Source: Chrysemys picta bellii | Lineage: Eukaryota > Chordata > Testudines > Emydidae | DNA length: 64,000 bases | Direction of reading: 5' to 3' | Assembly (NCBI RefSeq): GCF_011386835.1 | Contig: NC_088792.1 | Span: 225,025,894 to 225,089,893 of the forward strand | Shown: positions 1 through 11,215 of the stretch, piece by piece | Layout: each line of letters opens with the position of its first letter | Numbering within the stretch: the stretch's first letter is position 1 | Program-made: the position numbers and the translations under genes | Notes under the pieces: generated by a model | The model's input: only the letters and a program-made list of their open reading frames with translations | Databases searched by the model: none | Told to the model about the DNA's origin: nothing

Positions 1-179
1 TGTCCCTAGCCTCTCTTTGTCAGAGGGTGGAGATGGATGGCAGGAGAGAGATCACTTGATCATTGCCTGTTAGATTCACTCCCTCTGGGGAACCTGGCAT
101 TGGCCACTGTTGGTTGACAGGATACTGGGCTAGATGGACCTTTGGTCTGACCCGGTACGGCTGTTCTTATGTTCTTATG
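1..179 (+). mobile_element. CR1 LINE 3' tail (truncated by window start)
   Basis: The stretch ends in the typical CR1 terminal text (ctgggctagatggacctt, then ctgacccggtacggc) followed by a short TTCTTATG-type repeat, the usual CR1 3' end. It is non-coding 3' UTR of the element. A reverse-strand relative lies at 11022-11215. Family assignment rests on recognition of the tail; how far it extends left is unknown. Confidence 0.8.
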
Positions 180-183
180 AGCT

Positions 184-2837
184 ATGCTCTGTTCGTACAA
201 ATGTGAAGAAGATCAAAATCAGTCCAGGAAGTTCACAATACAGCTCCATATCTTTAGGTCCAATAAAGCTAATTTGTGCTGCTCCAGCAATGCAAAACAG
301 TCATCAATCCAGTTGAAAGAACTGATGGGAAATCTTCACAGCACAGAGCTACCTTTCAGTGGCATCGGAACCATCATTGCAACTCCTATAGTATGTGCTG
401 GAGCTTATCATAGGGAATATGGCCAGGAGGAAAAGAAGCATACCCTGCATTCTGGCAGCCTGTGGCTAATGTAATGCAGGCTACTCTACATCATGCTGAA
501 AGACCAGACCTGGGGCTGTTTTGAAACTGGAGTGTTTTACTAAATTTGGAATCCAAAACCAAACCCACACAGCTTGCACAAGCTCTGCTGCCTGGACGTC
601 TTTCCAGAGTACACCAAACTACTAGGACCACTCCCCATTCCCCAGAGCTGTGTCCTTCTAACCTCTTCAGCAAAGCTCCGGTCCTTAAAGGGAAAGAGTG
701 TAGGGAAATGTAGCATTGGCATTGCAACCAGTTCTTAAACTCAAAAAATGGTTACATGTGTGTACTAACATGCACTCACACTCACAACCTGGCTTATGAA
801 TGCTACACTAGCACCTTCAAGATTGGGGAAAGGCAAAGATGGTGCAAAGCCACCTCTGCACATTTCTCTTTTAAACAAAGCCAGATGCCAAAAGGACAGA
901 CAGCAGCATATGGCCCTAAAGATTTACGAGCCAGCTCTACACATGGCCTTTTCATTACCTGAGATGTTAAGTTAAACAACAATATAATGCTTTAAAACAT
1001 GGGACCTAAAATAAGTTGAGAACAAAAACACTTCACAATATTTTTTCAAAGTTACAGCTACAAAAAACGGGAGTTTGTTCCGTAACCCCTCCAGTAGCCT
1101 GCTCTGGCAAATGGCCCAGCAGGCCCTGGTCACTGTAAATGAGGCCATGTCACAGCCCCAGGATATCACATACAATGTTCAAAAAGGAGTTCTGTCAAAT
1201 TAGTTGTTAGAAGAATTAGAGGGGCCTAAACTTAAAAATCTGATCACTCTATACACTTAAACTAAGCCCAAGTTCAGACAGGGTTTCCGATCCTGAGCTG
1301 CAGAGAAGCTCCTCCCCAATATTGTGCTGTTGTGTTCTGGTCCAGTCCTGGTTCAGATAAAACCAGCTGCCCTTACCTCAAGGTTGGCAGTTGGGAAGCA
1401 TTGGGACCCAGCTACACCTCTGCCTCACAGCCATGCCCCCAGTACTGTTTGTGGGGAAGGAGGTTTACATAAGACCCACCATAGCAACTCCATGCTACCC
1501 AGGCGTGCCAGGGAGATGATGCAGGGTGGTTGGGTAAACTTTGTGCTGAGGGAACAGCACAAAGCTGCCCCAATGCAGCTGAATGTCTGGCTCAGGATGT
1601 TCATGTTTGCAGGTGATTTGCAGGTAAAAATAATGGCATGGAACATAACAACAGGTAACTGGAAAAATGAATATTAGAAAGTCTGTCATGTGGGCATTAC
1701 TTCATGCTACTGTTAGGGCCAAATCCTATTCTGAGTCAGAGTAAGAAAAAAGGTAATAGGCCTGTAACATTTTCAATAGACTGCAATTCCTGGAGCCTAA
1801 GCACCTGTATAGACTTGAGCTAATACAAAAACTGCAGGAATGTATTTACACAGGGATTTAGTCTTCTGAACTGTTCATTTCACAAGTCACTTAGCACACA
1901 ATTTAAGTACCATTGTACATCAACCTCTGTGAATACAAGTGTGTGTTGGGGCGGGGGAGGGAGGGAGGAATAAGAAGGAGGCAGCAGAAGTTTTTAAATG
2001 ATTAATAATTTGAAAAAAGAAAGGCCTGGCCTCAAAAGAGGTGCTTGTTCTATTCACTATTTCCAATCTCAGGCCTTTGCTCAAGAGGATATACTTTGCT
2101 TGTTTCATCTTAATTCAGTGTTCACTCTACAGCAAATCAATTTTCACATCAAAGGCATATTAATCACCTCAAGCCTCACATTCTCCCCCCATGTTGCATT
2201 CATATGTTTTTTGAAGTTGCTCCCAACTTTGTGGAAAATAAATTTCACATTTGATTTTCACGCATTGTTCCTGCCTTTAATATTACATATTTGTTTGTGC
2301 TTCCGCAGCTTATTTAATATATGAAATCTTTCAGAAAGGTTTCCTTAGTAACCAGCAAAGCAATTACCAACTGTACCACTAAGTGAACATAAAATGTGTT
2401 ATCTGAAAAAATGGTTTGTGGGACAGAGTACACCTCATTACTCATTACTTCATTTTTATTTTCTATTAAGGCAACAACAATTTCTTACTTAAATTTTAGA
2501 TGGTTTCCTCTCCTTTTTTTATACCAGTATCTTCTTTTAACAACCTTGCCTTTTTTAACTAGCTTAAAGCAATATAATAAGCACTTAAAAAATCTTCTGC
2601 TCTATCTAGGATCGTAAAGGAATTCACAAGAAAAGTAGAAGCATTTGACTCTGTGGCTGATCTGAAGTCCATTGAAATGAATGTAAAGACTCCAGATAAT
2701 TTCAATGTGCTTTCAATGAGCCCCCTTCTGAGGGACAGAGGATAAAACATTTAGATGATGAATTATGGAGTGCAAGGAAATATAGTAATTGTATTTAGGA
2801 GGAAGGGGAAGGGAGTTTATCCTTTGAATGTCATGGC
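184..2837. other. Intergenic, no gene recognised
   Basis: All open frames here are short (at most 117 codons), overlap on both strands and show no recognisable domain. The sequence is AT-rich and looks like ordinary intergenic DNA. I see no clear element boundaries. Confidence 0.6.
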
Positions 2838-3215
2838 CACAAGTATTGTCTTTGGTGTGAGATCTAAAGTGCAATTGACCTGGTGTAAGTGATTGGTCCT
2901 TTGGGACTAGGAGTAACCTGAATATTGTTAGGTTTCAGAGTAGCAGCTGTTGTGATCAGATATTGTTGTGATCTTTGGTGTAAGGAACCATCTGTCACAA
3001 AGGTAAGCTTATTTGGGTGGCAAGACAGATCGGAGTACTCAAGGGGACTGTCTGTGACTCCGTGTTAAGGCTGTTATAATGCTGGAGGAGTTTACACTTG
3101 ATAACTAGTTGGTGAAATATAAGTATAGAATTCACAACCAATTTGGGGTTTGTGTCTTGTTTCATAACAGTCCGCCCTGAGGTTGGTACCCACACTATGA
3201 GCCATTACAGTACAG
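2838..3215 (+). mobile_element. LTR-derived fragment (3' part)
   Basis: The text around 2870-2930 (attgacctgg, ttggtcctttggga, gtaacctgaa) parallels the 3' part of the complete solo LTR at 37562-38641 (attgacctgggttgg, ttggtcctttgggatcg). The end near 3170-3215 looks like a U5 end. A short piece (aggtttcagagtagcagc, about 2932-2949) resembles the Penelope terminal sequence seen at 61676 and is bracketed by gaatattgtt/gatattgtt, suggesting a tiny nested insertion. No complete ends were found. Confidence 0.5.
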
Positions 3216-4019
3216 CTTGACAAAGTGAATGCAAAGTAATTATGCTCCTATATGCTAAACTATGTGAATGTACTAAGGAACCTGTTTTGAGGACTGTAGG
3301 GAGCACTTTTCCAAAAATCCCATGGAGTTTTGTTACTTCAAAGGAAAGAAGAGGTTTTGAAGTACTTAATCCTTTGAAGAGATATAGTAGGAAGGTTGGA
3401 GAGTTAGGCCTGTACCCTCATCCTCTATGGAAAAAAGAGAACAATTAATGCTCAATGAGTAACAGAGCTGACTTCCCTAATTGGTTGATACAGCTGACTA
3501 TCTAGCTAACAAGCAATAGTAAGTAATAGAAGAAATGGCTGTGTGGGCTGATGGTAAAAATGTGCCTTAGGAAGCATCCAATTCTACCACAAACATGTTA
3601 TGTGCCTCAGTGGCATTCCAGCTGGAGCATTATAGACCTTTCATATCAACGTACCCCATCATTAGGCTTGGAAGGATTCAGTTTTTATCGGTAAATGATG
3701 ATTTCACTGTACACACACAAACTGACAAAAAAATATTTCTATTGATGATCATCAACATTTACAGATAGGCAAAGTAAGAAACATGCTGCTTGAGAACCTC
3801 TTAGAATTTGATGTAAGGATGTTTATTTTGTGTATTTTGACATGTGACATTGACAATCTGTGTTTTAACAATATAAAGCATTAGCTTTTTGAAGCTCAAC
3901 GTCTACTGTCACTAAATAATTGTCTGACCCCCCCCCCCCGCATAATTTCCTGCAAGTGTGAAAATTTCAGTCAAAAATGTTTAAAAATAAACATTGATAT
4001 TATATCTCAAAATTATAAA

Positions 4020-4320
4020 AAAATAATTCTGCTACCTATCATGACACCGTTAACATGGGACCCACCTCGCAGGGTCCTAGAGCCCGGGCTCAAGCCCGAG
4101 CCCAGAAGTTTACACTGCAATTAAACAGCCCTGCAGCCTGAGACCACAAGCTGGAGTCAGTTCGCATGGGCCAGCAACAGGCATCTAATTTCAATCAGAC
4201 ATACCCGGAGAGACCTTACGTCAGTGGCATAAGTTAAAACCGCTCCCTGCAGCTTCAACTTGCACTGGGGCTGGGTGTCTGAGAATTAGGGAGCCACAAC
4301 TGACTCCCCCTCCATCAAGC
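4020..4320. mobile_element. Harbinger-like MITE remnant
   Basis: GC-rich island in AT-rich flanks. Alternating cgggctcaagcccgagccc and ctgcaattaaacagccctgc motifs match a short non-autonomous element common in turtle DNA. The insert at 45175-45480 looks related. No clean terminal repeats remain. Confidence 0.5.
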
Positions 4321-4764
4321 CCTGAGACTTTTTGGTTGAGGTTGGACATTGTATGAAGTGGTTAATGAGGTAAGGAGGTCAGGAACTTCTCCAGCTATGT
4401 TAGCTACTGAAATGAAATGCCAGCATCAAACTAGTGAAACACAAAACTGTTGTAGGCTATTTGTATGTGTACTTGACCAACAAAATGGGTCCAGTACCTG
4501 TGCTATATAACAACCACACACCCAACAGCCCCCAACAGACCAGTAAGAACGTTTCAACTTTGGGTCCATGTTCTGCTCTTGGATTTCACATGCAGTGAGC
4601 ACAGCCAAGATAAATAATTGGGCTCACTATGTTTGATAGAATTGTATAGTATGGTGTATACAACACACACCTCTGATTTTTCAAGAGTGGTTAGATACAA
4701 GAACAGGAGAAATAAAGACATTAATAAAACTTGAAAAGGCCTCATATGTGGCAAGCATATCCTT

Positions 4765-5890
4765 CGTTATTTATTTGTATTACTGTAGCTCCCAGGAGCC
4801 CCAGTCATGGGGACCTCATTGTGTTAGGTTCTATACAAACAGAACAAAAAGATATACTTAGACGCTGTCCCAAGGAGCTTACAGTCTAAGACAAGAAATG
4901 GATTCAGACAGACAGACAGTACAGCACAAGGAAACAATATTGCTCTGCATGATAGGCTGTGTTCTCAACACACCAGCCACCTAAGCTTTGTCAAGTTTTT
5001 TATAGGCATCATGGAAAAGGAGAGTTTGAGGAGAGTTTTGGAGGAGGATAATAAAGTAGCTTTGAGGAGGTTTATGGGAAGCTTCTGCCAAGTGTGAGGG
5101 GCAGCATGGGAAAATGTAACATGTTGGCAAGGGAAGTTGGCATCATGGGCCAATCACAGGTGGAGTTTGCCATCTCAATAGTGAGAGAGAGATGATAAGG
5201 AGAATGGGAATAGACTGTGAAGAGCCTTGAAAATGAAAACAAGTAGCTTATATTTGATGCGAAAGTGAAGGTGAGCAAGTGAAGGAATGCAGAGAGATAG
5301 CCAAAGAACAGGGCCGGCGCAACCCATTAGGCGACCTAGGCGGTCACCTAGGGCGGTGCGATTTGGGGGGCGGCGACCGCGGTGGTATTTCCGCGACGGG
5401 ACCTTCTGCCACCTCTGTGGAGGGGTGGCATTTTGGGGCAGGACCTTCCGCCGCCTAGGGCAGTGGAAAAGCTGGCAGCGCTCCTGCCAGAGAAAAGGAT
5501 GTTGTAGTAATTGAGACACAAGATGATGAGCCTCGATGAGCATTTTAGCTGTGTGGATGGAAAAAGCCATATTTTAGAGATGTTATACCAAACAACTAGC
5601 AAGATTTAGAAATAGCCTAGGGAGCTAGAGAAAGGTCTGAATTGAAGATGATGCCCAGGTTATGGACTTAAGTGACAGACAGGATGCGGGTGTCGTCAGT
5701 AGTGCTCAAGAAAGGAGGTAGCAGGGAAGGAAAGGAGAAGATTAAGAGTTCTGTTTTAGCCATGTGGAGCTTGATTTGACAGATAGACAGTCACAAGTAG
5801 ATGTCAGAGAGACAAGCTGAGATTTTAGTTTGGACAGAAAAAGACAGGTCTGGAGCAGAGAAGCAGATCTGTGATGGTAGTTGATTTTGT
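4765..5890 (-). mobile_element. L2-like LINE, 3' part of reverse transcriptase
   Basis: Read on the minus strand, decayed coding sequence shows the end of a LINE reverse transcriptase: a VHNLGIIF-type segment near 5640-5680, an LNYYNILFSG segment near 5490-5520, and a TWQKLPINLL segment near 5080-5110, comparable to the WNSLP motif near the C-terminus of L2/Rex-type proteins. The 3' tail at 4765-4890 has L2-style text (tgtaagctccttgggacagc). The frame is broken by stops and by a nested GC-rich insert at 5310-5492, so it is inactive. Confidence 0.65.
5310..5492. mobile_element. hAT-like fragment nested in L2-like LINE
   Basis: An abrupt GC-rich block starts with CAGGGCCGGCGCAACCC, a hAT-type end, and interrupts the LINE: L2-like text resumes at about 5493. 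The far end lacks a matching terminal repeat, so it is truncated or diverged. The 75-codon open frame across it is not considered a gene. Confidence 0.55.
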
Positions 5891-5928
5891 GTTTCTGGAT
5901 GAGATTACCCAGAAATAAGGTACAGACC

Positions 5929-6138
5929 AGAGGTCACCAAACTTTTTTGTCTGCATCCTCCCCATACCTGGTCCACCCACCTCCCACCCCTCTGGGAACC
6001 ACGGTTAGGAGTCAGGGCTGGGAGCAGGGTCACATTTGGAGTCGGGGGCCGTGGTCAGGAGTGGGGCCAGTGCTACAGCTGGAGCCTTGGCCGGGAGCGG
6101 GCCCGCAGTCGGGGCCGGGAACTGATAGTTGGCTCGTA
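5929..6138 (+). mobile_element. hAT-like 5' end fragment
   Basis: Begins CAGAGGTCACCAAACTTTTT, close to the start of the complete hAT copy at 42122 (CAGGGGCGGGCAAACTTTTT) and of the copy at 63703. It runs directly into the 3' end of a reverse-strand CR1 at 6139, so its other end is missing or was cut off by that insertion. Confidence 0.55.
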
Positions 6139-7435
6139 GCATCATAGAATCACAGAAGATATGGGTTGGAAGAGGCCTCATGAGGTCATCTAGTCCAACC
6201 ACAACTAAATCATTCCAGCCACGGTTTTGTCAAGTTGGGCCTTAAAAACCTCTAAGGATGGAGATTCCACCACTTTCCTGGGTAACCCATTCCAATGCTT
6301 CACCACCCTCCTAGTGAAATAGTTTTTCCTAATATCCAACCTAGACCTCTCCCACTGCAACTTGAGACCATTGCTCCACATTCTGTCATCTGCCACCACT
6401 GAGAACAGCCGAGCTCCATCCTCTTTGGAACCCCCCTTCAGGTAGTTGTAGGCTGCTATCGAATCTCCCCAACCCTCAGTCTTCTCTTCTGCAGACTAAA
6501 TCAGCCCAGTTCCCTCAGCCTCTCCTCATAAGTCATGTGCTCCAGCCCCCTAATCATTTCCGTTGCCCTCCACTGGACTCTCTCCAATTTGTCCACATCC
6601 TTTCTATAGTGGGGAAGGGGGGGCAAAACTGGATGCAATACTCCAGATGTGGCCTCACCAGTGCTGAATAGAGGGGAATAATCACTTCCCTCGATCTGCT
6701 GGCAATGCTCCTACTAATGCAGCCCAATATGCCGTTAGCCTTCTTAGCAATTAGGGCACACTGTTGACTCATATCCAGCTTCTCATCCACTGTAATCCCC
6801 AGGACCATTTCTGAAGAGCTGCCGCTTAGCCAGTCGGTCCCCAGTCTGTAGCAGTTCATGGGATTCTTCTGTCCTAAGTGCACTTGTCCTTGTTGAACCT
6901 CATCAGATTTCTTTTGGCCCAATCCTCCAATTTGTCTAGGTCACTCTGTACCCTATCCCTACCCTCCAGCGTATCTACCTCTCCCCCAAGCTTAGTGTCA
7001 TCTGCAAACTTGCTGAGGGTGCAATCCATCCCATCATCCAGATCATTAATGAAGATGTTGAACAAAACCGGCCCCAGGACTGACCCTTGGGGCACTCCGC
7101 TTGATACCGGCTACCAACTAGACATCGAGCCTTTGATCACTACCTGTTGAGCCCAACAATCTAGCCAGCTTTCTATCCACTTTATAGTACATTCATCCAA
7201 TCCATACTTTTTTAACTTGCTGGCAAGAATACTGTGGGAGACCATATCAAAAGCTTTGCTAAAGTCAAGATATATCACATCCACTGCTTACCCATATCCA
7301 CAGAGCCAGTTATCTCATCATAGAAGGCAATCAGGTTGGTCAGGCATGACTTGCCCTTGGTGAATCGATGCTGACTGTTCCTGATCACCTTCCTCTCCTC
7401 CCTAATGCTATCTGAGATACACTGTCAAATCCTGT
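6139..7435 (-). mobile_element. CR1 LINE, 5'-truncated, RT domain remnants
   Basis: Minus-strand CR1 with its 3' end at 6139 (catagaatcacagaa on plus). Three blocks of reverse transcriptase are readable: [11 protein letters not shown] and the catalytic FADDTK (about 6991-7008) in the frame 6874-7095; the LGITVDEKLD / LVRPHLEYC region at 6554-6922; and the [12 protein letters not shown]-terminal region at 6205-6399. The blocks sit in different frames, so the copy is dead. Sequence from 7095 to 7435 is further upstream RT. A second CR1 faces it at 7690-8190. Confidence 0.9.
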
Positions 7436-7689
7436 ATGCCTTACTTACAGAGAAGTCCCATTGACTTCAGTGAGACTTTTACATATGTAAAACAAGCAGG
7501 ATTAGGCCCAGAACATGTTTTATGGGGTATGCTGAATCCAGGTACTGTTTTCTCAAATATAAATATTAGTATTGAGGAAGACCAAAGGACAATTGAGAAA
7601 TGAAATAATATTATGCTGCCTCACATATGGCATTTGTTGAAAATGGAAGTGTTCTGCTTTATTTCTCTTCATTTATTTTCACAATATGT
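7436..7689. other. Spacer between two CR1 copies; ancient repeat text
   Basis: Contains cccattgacttcagtgagac and gattaggccc, text typical of an old amniote dispersed repeat also hinted at near 22880 and 60160. No coding potential is seen. Confidence 0.4.
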
Positions 7690-8190
7690 GTCCAGTTTTA
7701 GGCCCCACACTACAAGAAGGATGTGGAAAAATTGGAAAGAGTCCAGCAGAGGGCAACAAAAATGATTAGGGGGCTGGAGCACATGACTTATGAGGAGAGG
7801 CTGAGGGAACTGGTATTGTTTAGTCTGCAGAAGAGAAGAATGAGAGGGGATTTGATAGCTGCTTTCAACTACCTGAAAGGGGGTTCCAAAGAGGATGGAT
7901 CTAGACTGTTCTCAGTGGTACCAGATGAGAGAACAAGGAGTAATGGTCTAAAGTTGCAGTGGCAGAGGTTTAGGTTGGATATTAGGAAAATCTTTTTCAC
8001 TAGGAGGGTGGTGAAGCACTGGAATAGGTTACCTAGGGAAGTGTGGAATCTCCTTCCTTAGAGATTTTTAAGGTCAGGCTTGATAAAGCCCTGGGCTGAT
8101 TTAGTTGGGAATTGGTCCTGCTTTGAGCAGGGGGTTGGACTAGATGACCTCCTGAGGTCCCTTCCAACCCTGATATTCTATGATTCTATG
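7690..8190 (+). mobile_element. CR1 LINE 3' end with uninterrupted RT C-terminal frame
   Basis: The 112-codon frame 7723-8061 encodes the CR1 C-terminal segment ([32 protein letters not shown]). The element ends in the classic CR1 tail ggttggactagatgacctcc and an ATTCTATG repeat at 8178-8190. It is 5'-truncated near 7690. The frame runs out in the 3' UTR at 8061. This is a different subfamily from the TTCTTATG-type tail at 1-179. Confidence 0.92.
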
Positions 8191-8671
8191 TCACACATTT
8201 TTCATGAGAAATGAATGGGTATGCAGATAAATGTCTCCACAGAGTGCATCTGAGACATAAGGATTGATTTTGAACTGCAATTCAAGTACCCCTTGAAGCC
8301 ACTGAGTATGTAACATAATATACGTAGTAGTATAATGGAATTGTTCCTTCTGAGTTCTCTAATTATCTGGCATCCCCCCTTCTAAAATCAAAATGAAGAT
8401 CAAAACTCAATGCACTTTTCTCATTTGTTCACTGGTACTTACAAAATTACAGCAAACTTCACATCACTCTAGTACTGTACTGTCTTGCATTAAACTTGTA
8501 TCTCACATTTCTGTAACAGAGAAATAAAGAAGGGTAAAGTCCACAAAGGGTTTTGAATCTGGAGCCTGAGCTGAAAAGGCTCTATTCATTGACAGTCTTC
8601 AGCTCTGTGTCAACCTCCTGCCCATTTCTTTGAAAAAGTTCCCCGTGTGTTCTCTCAGAAATGAATAATCA
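8191..8671. other. Intergenic, nothing recognised
   Basis: AT-rich sequence without open frames of note or clear repeats. Confidence 0.5.
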
Positions 8672-8675
8672 TTAA

Positions 8676-9184
8676 GGCTAAGAATTTGTCACAGATATTT
8701 TTAGTAAAAGTCATGGATAGGTCATGGGCAAAAAAGAAAAATTCACAGAAGCTGTGATTTGTCATAACTTTTATTAAAAATATCCAGGACAAAATGGGAA
8801 TTTGTGGGTCCCCACACCACCTGAGGTGGGGCAGCTGCACAGGGGCTAGGAGCCACCTGCAGCAGCTGTGGGGGTCCCCCCGCTGCCTGTGGGGGCTGGG
8901 AGCTGTGGGGTACCACAGCCACCTGCACCTCAGGGGGTCCCCCTGCCACCCGCTGAGGCCTGGAGCTGCGGGGTACCCCTGCTGCCTGCAGTTCCAGGGG
9001 CCCACGATGGCCAGGTTCCAGGGGGTTTCCCTCGCCTGCGGCATCTTGAAGCTCTGGGGGCCGCCAGAGGTGGCGGTGGTACCCTGCAGCTCCCTGCCTC
9101 CGTGGGCGGTGGGCTGAAGTCACGGAGGTCGCTGGAAGTCACGGATTCCATGACTTCTGCAATCTCTGTGACTAAATCATAGCC
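8676..9184. mobile_element. Terminal-inverted-repeat element flanked by TTAA
   Basis: Left end GGCTAAGAATTTGTCACAGA matches the reverse complement of the right end (GGCTATGATTTAGTCACAGA). Both ends abut TTAA (8672-8675 and 9185-9188), the target used by piggyBac-type elements. The 509-bp element has no transposase. Its GC-rich core gives several overlapping 70-130-codon frames on both strands that I regard as chance. A shortened relative lies near 50340-50475. Confidence 0.7.
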
Positions 9185-9188
9185 TTAA

Positions 9189-9639
9189 TAATAATTCACA
9201 ATTTGGTACAGGGTATTCAGACTATTTTGATTTGCATAAGAGGTGAAAGGGGAGAAAACAAAGTGCTGAGGAAGTGGAAATCTGATCTGAAACAAAATGA
9301 TGTAATAAATCAAGTGTACATCACTGTTTACAGTTGGCTCGTTATGCTGTGGTGTGGCTGATTTGTACGGCATGATGAACTAAAAGGGAAGGCGCTTTGT
9401 GGTTCTTACCGTGAACATCCCAGCGCAACTCTGTAAGAATATGCGAGTATGTCATAAAAATTTAATTTTAAAGGCTAGTTTAACTGTTGTTTGTGCTTCT
9501 TGGTCTGCATTTTGAATTCCACATTGTGGTGGGGTGACACCAAGACACTGGGGTGCATTCTGCCATTAGCCAACATAGACACCTATGTAACAAAAATTGT
9601 ATTGGGTCATAAACTGGAAATCCCTCCCATTCCTATATT
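9189..9639. other. Intergenic, nothing recognised
   Basis: No domain, repeat end or RNA gene identified. Confidence 0.4.
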
Positions 9640-10560
9640 AACAACAACAAACATGGAGCCAAACACTTACCAGGCTCCAGAGCTCCTTCTGCTGCCTGTG
9701 TTTGTGCTGCTGGTTTCGTGGCAGGCTGCTCCTCTGGGGGGGCCATCAGACAGCTTCTACAAGTATGGCCCTAGGACATGCTGCAGCTGCGCCAGCAACA
9801 AAGCCTCCTCAGGGACTTGTATGAGCACCAGAGTCACTTTACTAGCTTGATCTGGTGCCTGCTGGCTCCTCTCCCATCCTATACTAGGTACAGGCTTCAG
9901 AAGGTTGCTGTTCCAGCTGATCAGGCTGCCATGAACCACTGGGGGTTCAGTGTAGTATCCAGCACCCTGTCAAAGTCCTCATGGAAAGAGGCAGGATGAT
10001 AGGGAGTTCCCAGAGGTGCAGTTCTCATCCCTGGCTTTCCAGTAGTCACCCTTGAGCCACTTAATCTGCTCTGCTCACTGGTCCCTTAAACCCCCAACAC
10101 TCTCAGCATGTCCACTATTTCTTGGTATCCATGGTCATTTCTGGGACTCTTACTGAAGTCAAACATCTTGCTCCCCTGACACCACAGATATACTAGACTC
10201 TGACTGGTCTCAAAACCAGATAGTAGCGACTTGGCAAAGTGGTGGCCATAGCTAATGCAGGAGATGGTTCACTGTGTTTGCAGCTCAGCGGTCATAATAA
10301 AATGGAAGCATTAAGCACTGAGCAGCAGGAGGATTCTGTTTCTTGCAATTCAATTGGCTAGTCTTGGGATAGAAAGTCCAAGGGATTGTGGGATAGCTTT
10401 GGCAGACACTCAGGAGATGAATCTGGGGACCTAAACCTGAGCTGTGTCCACACTGCAAAAAGATGGAGTTTGGATCCAAGTCCCGGTAGGACTCAGGCTT
10501 GGACCTACCTCCGGCTGCTGGGTCCTACAACCCAAATACTGAAGGCTTACTGGCCTGAGA
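9640..10560 (-). pseudogene. Harbinger-type Myb/SANT-like DNA-binding gene, degraded
   Basis: On the minus strand between about 9950 and 10180, broken frames read SKMFDFSKSPRN, YQEIVDMLRVLG, then in a shifted frame EQIKWLKGDYWKARDENC and TSGNSLSSCLF. This layout (aromatic/helical segments, K-x-LK-x-x-Y, then N-x-SG) is that of the Myb/SANT-like protein carried by PIF/Harbinger transposons. Stops and frameshifts make it non-functional. The right flank (10430-10560) has the tgtccacactgcaaaa text of Harbinger-like ends. Exact element ends were not found. Confidence 0.55.
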
Positions 10561-11021
10561 CAGACAGATGTGTGCATACATGAAAGGTGTGAAGCTTCTG
10601 ATTTACAATGTAACTTTCTCAGCAGTTATGAAGCAGTTAACACATACACACACACTTTGCACACAGTTTGCCACATTTATGCTCTTTTACTTAATCATAT
10701 AAAGCACAGGAAAGACCAGATTATATAAAACAATAAACATTCTAAATAGTAATGCCTCTCATCAGCTCAGCCGTCCCTTCTGAGGTTATGGGGAGGGGAT
10801 ACAACCTGCCTCATACAACCTGCTACATACTGAGTGGTCTGCTCCTCCTGGAGCCCCTTTCCCAGCTTCTATGACCTTGCTCACACCTGCCTTATGCTTC
10901 ATCTTCCTGTCTGGCTCCTATTCCAATGGGTTCCCTTATTTAAATTCCTCCTGGTCACCTGGCTGCCGCCTTTGTTTGGATCCTGATAAGTTTCTCTTGC
11001 TCCTCTCTTCCGCCTTCCATT
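10561..11021. other. Intergenic, nothing recognised
   Basis: Contains a short (CA)n run near 10645-10655; no gene or element boundary is clear. Confidence 0.4.
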
Positions 11022-11215
11022 ACATAAGAGCATAAGAACGGCCATACTGGGTCAGACCAAAATCTGTCTTCCGACAGTGGCCAATGCCAGATGCCCCAGA
11101 GGGAATGAACAGAACATGTAATCCTCAAGTGATCCATCCTGTTGCCCATTCCCAACTTCTGGCAAACAGAAGCTAGAGACACCATCCCATTCAGAGGTGT
11201 TAAGCAAAAACTGGA
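11022..11215 (-). mobile_element. CR1 LINE 3' tail
   Basis: Plus strand reads ataagagcataagaacggcc then atactgggtcagaccaa, the reverse complement of the TTCTTATG-type CR1 tail seen at 1-179. Only the non-coding 3' UTR remains. Confidence 0.8.

Noticed and set aside
5175..5602. 131-codon minus frame spanning 5175-5570
   Set aside because: It crosses from L2-like LINE into a nested hAT-like block, so it is an accidental fusion.
8655..9182. 104-129-codon Pro/Gly-rich frames
   Set aside because: Contained in the TTAA-flanked element, present on both strands, repetitive composition.
9491..9850. 119-codon plus frame with a signal-peptide-like Leu/Val stretch
   Set aside because: It overlaps the antisense Harbinger remnant, lacks a domain and has no exon support.
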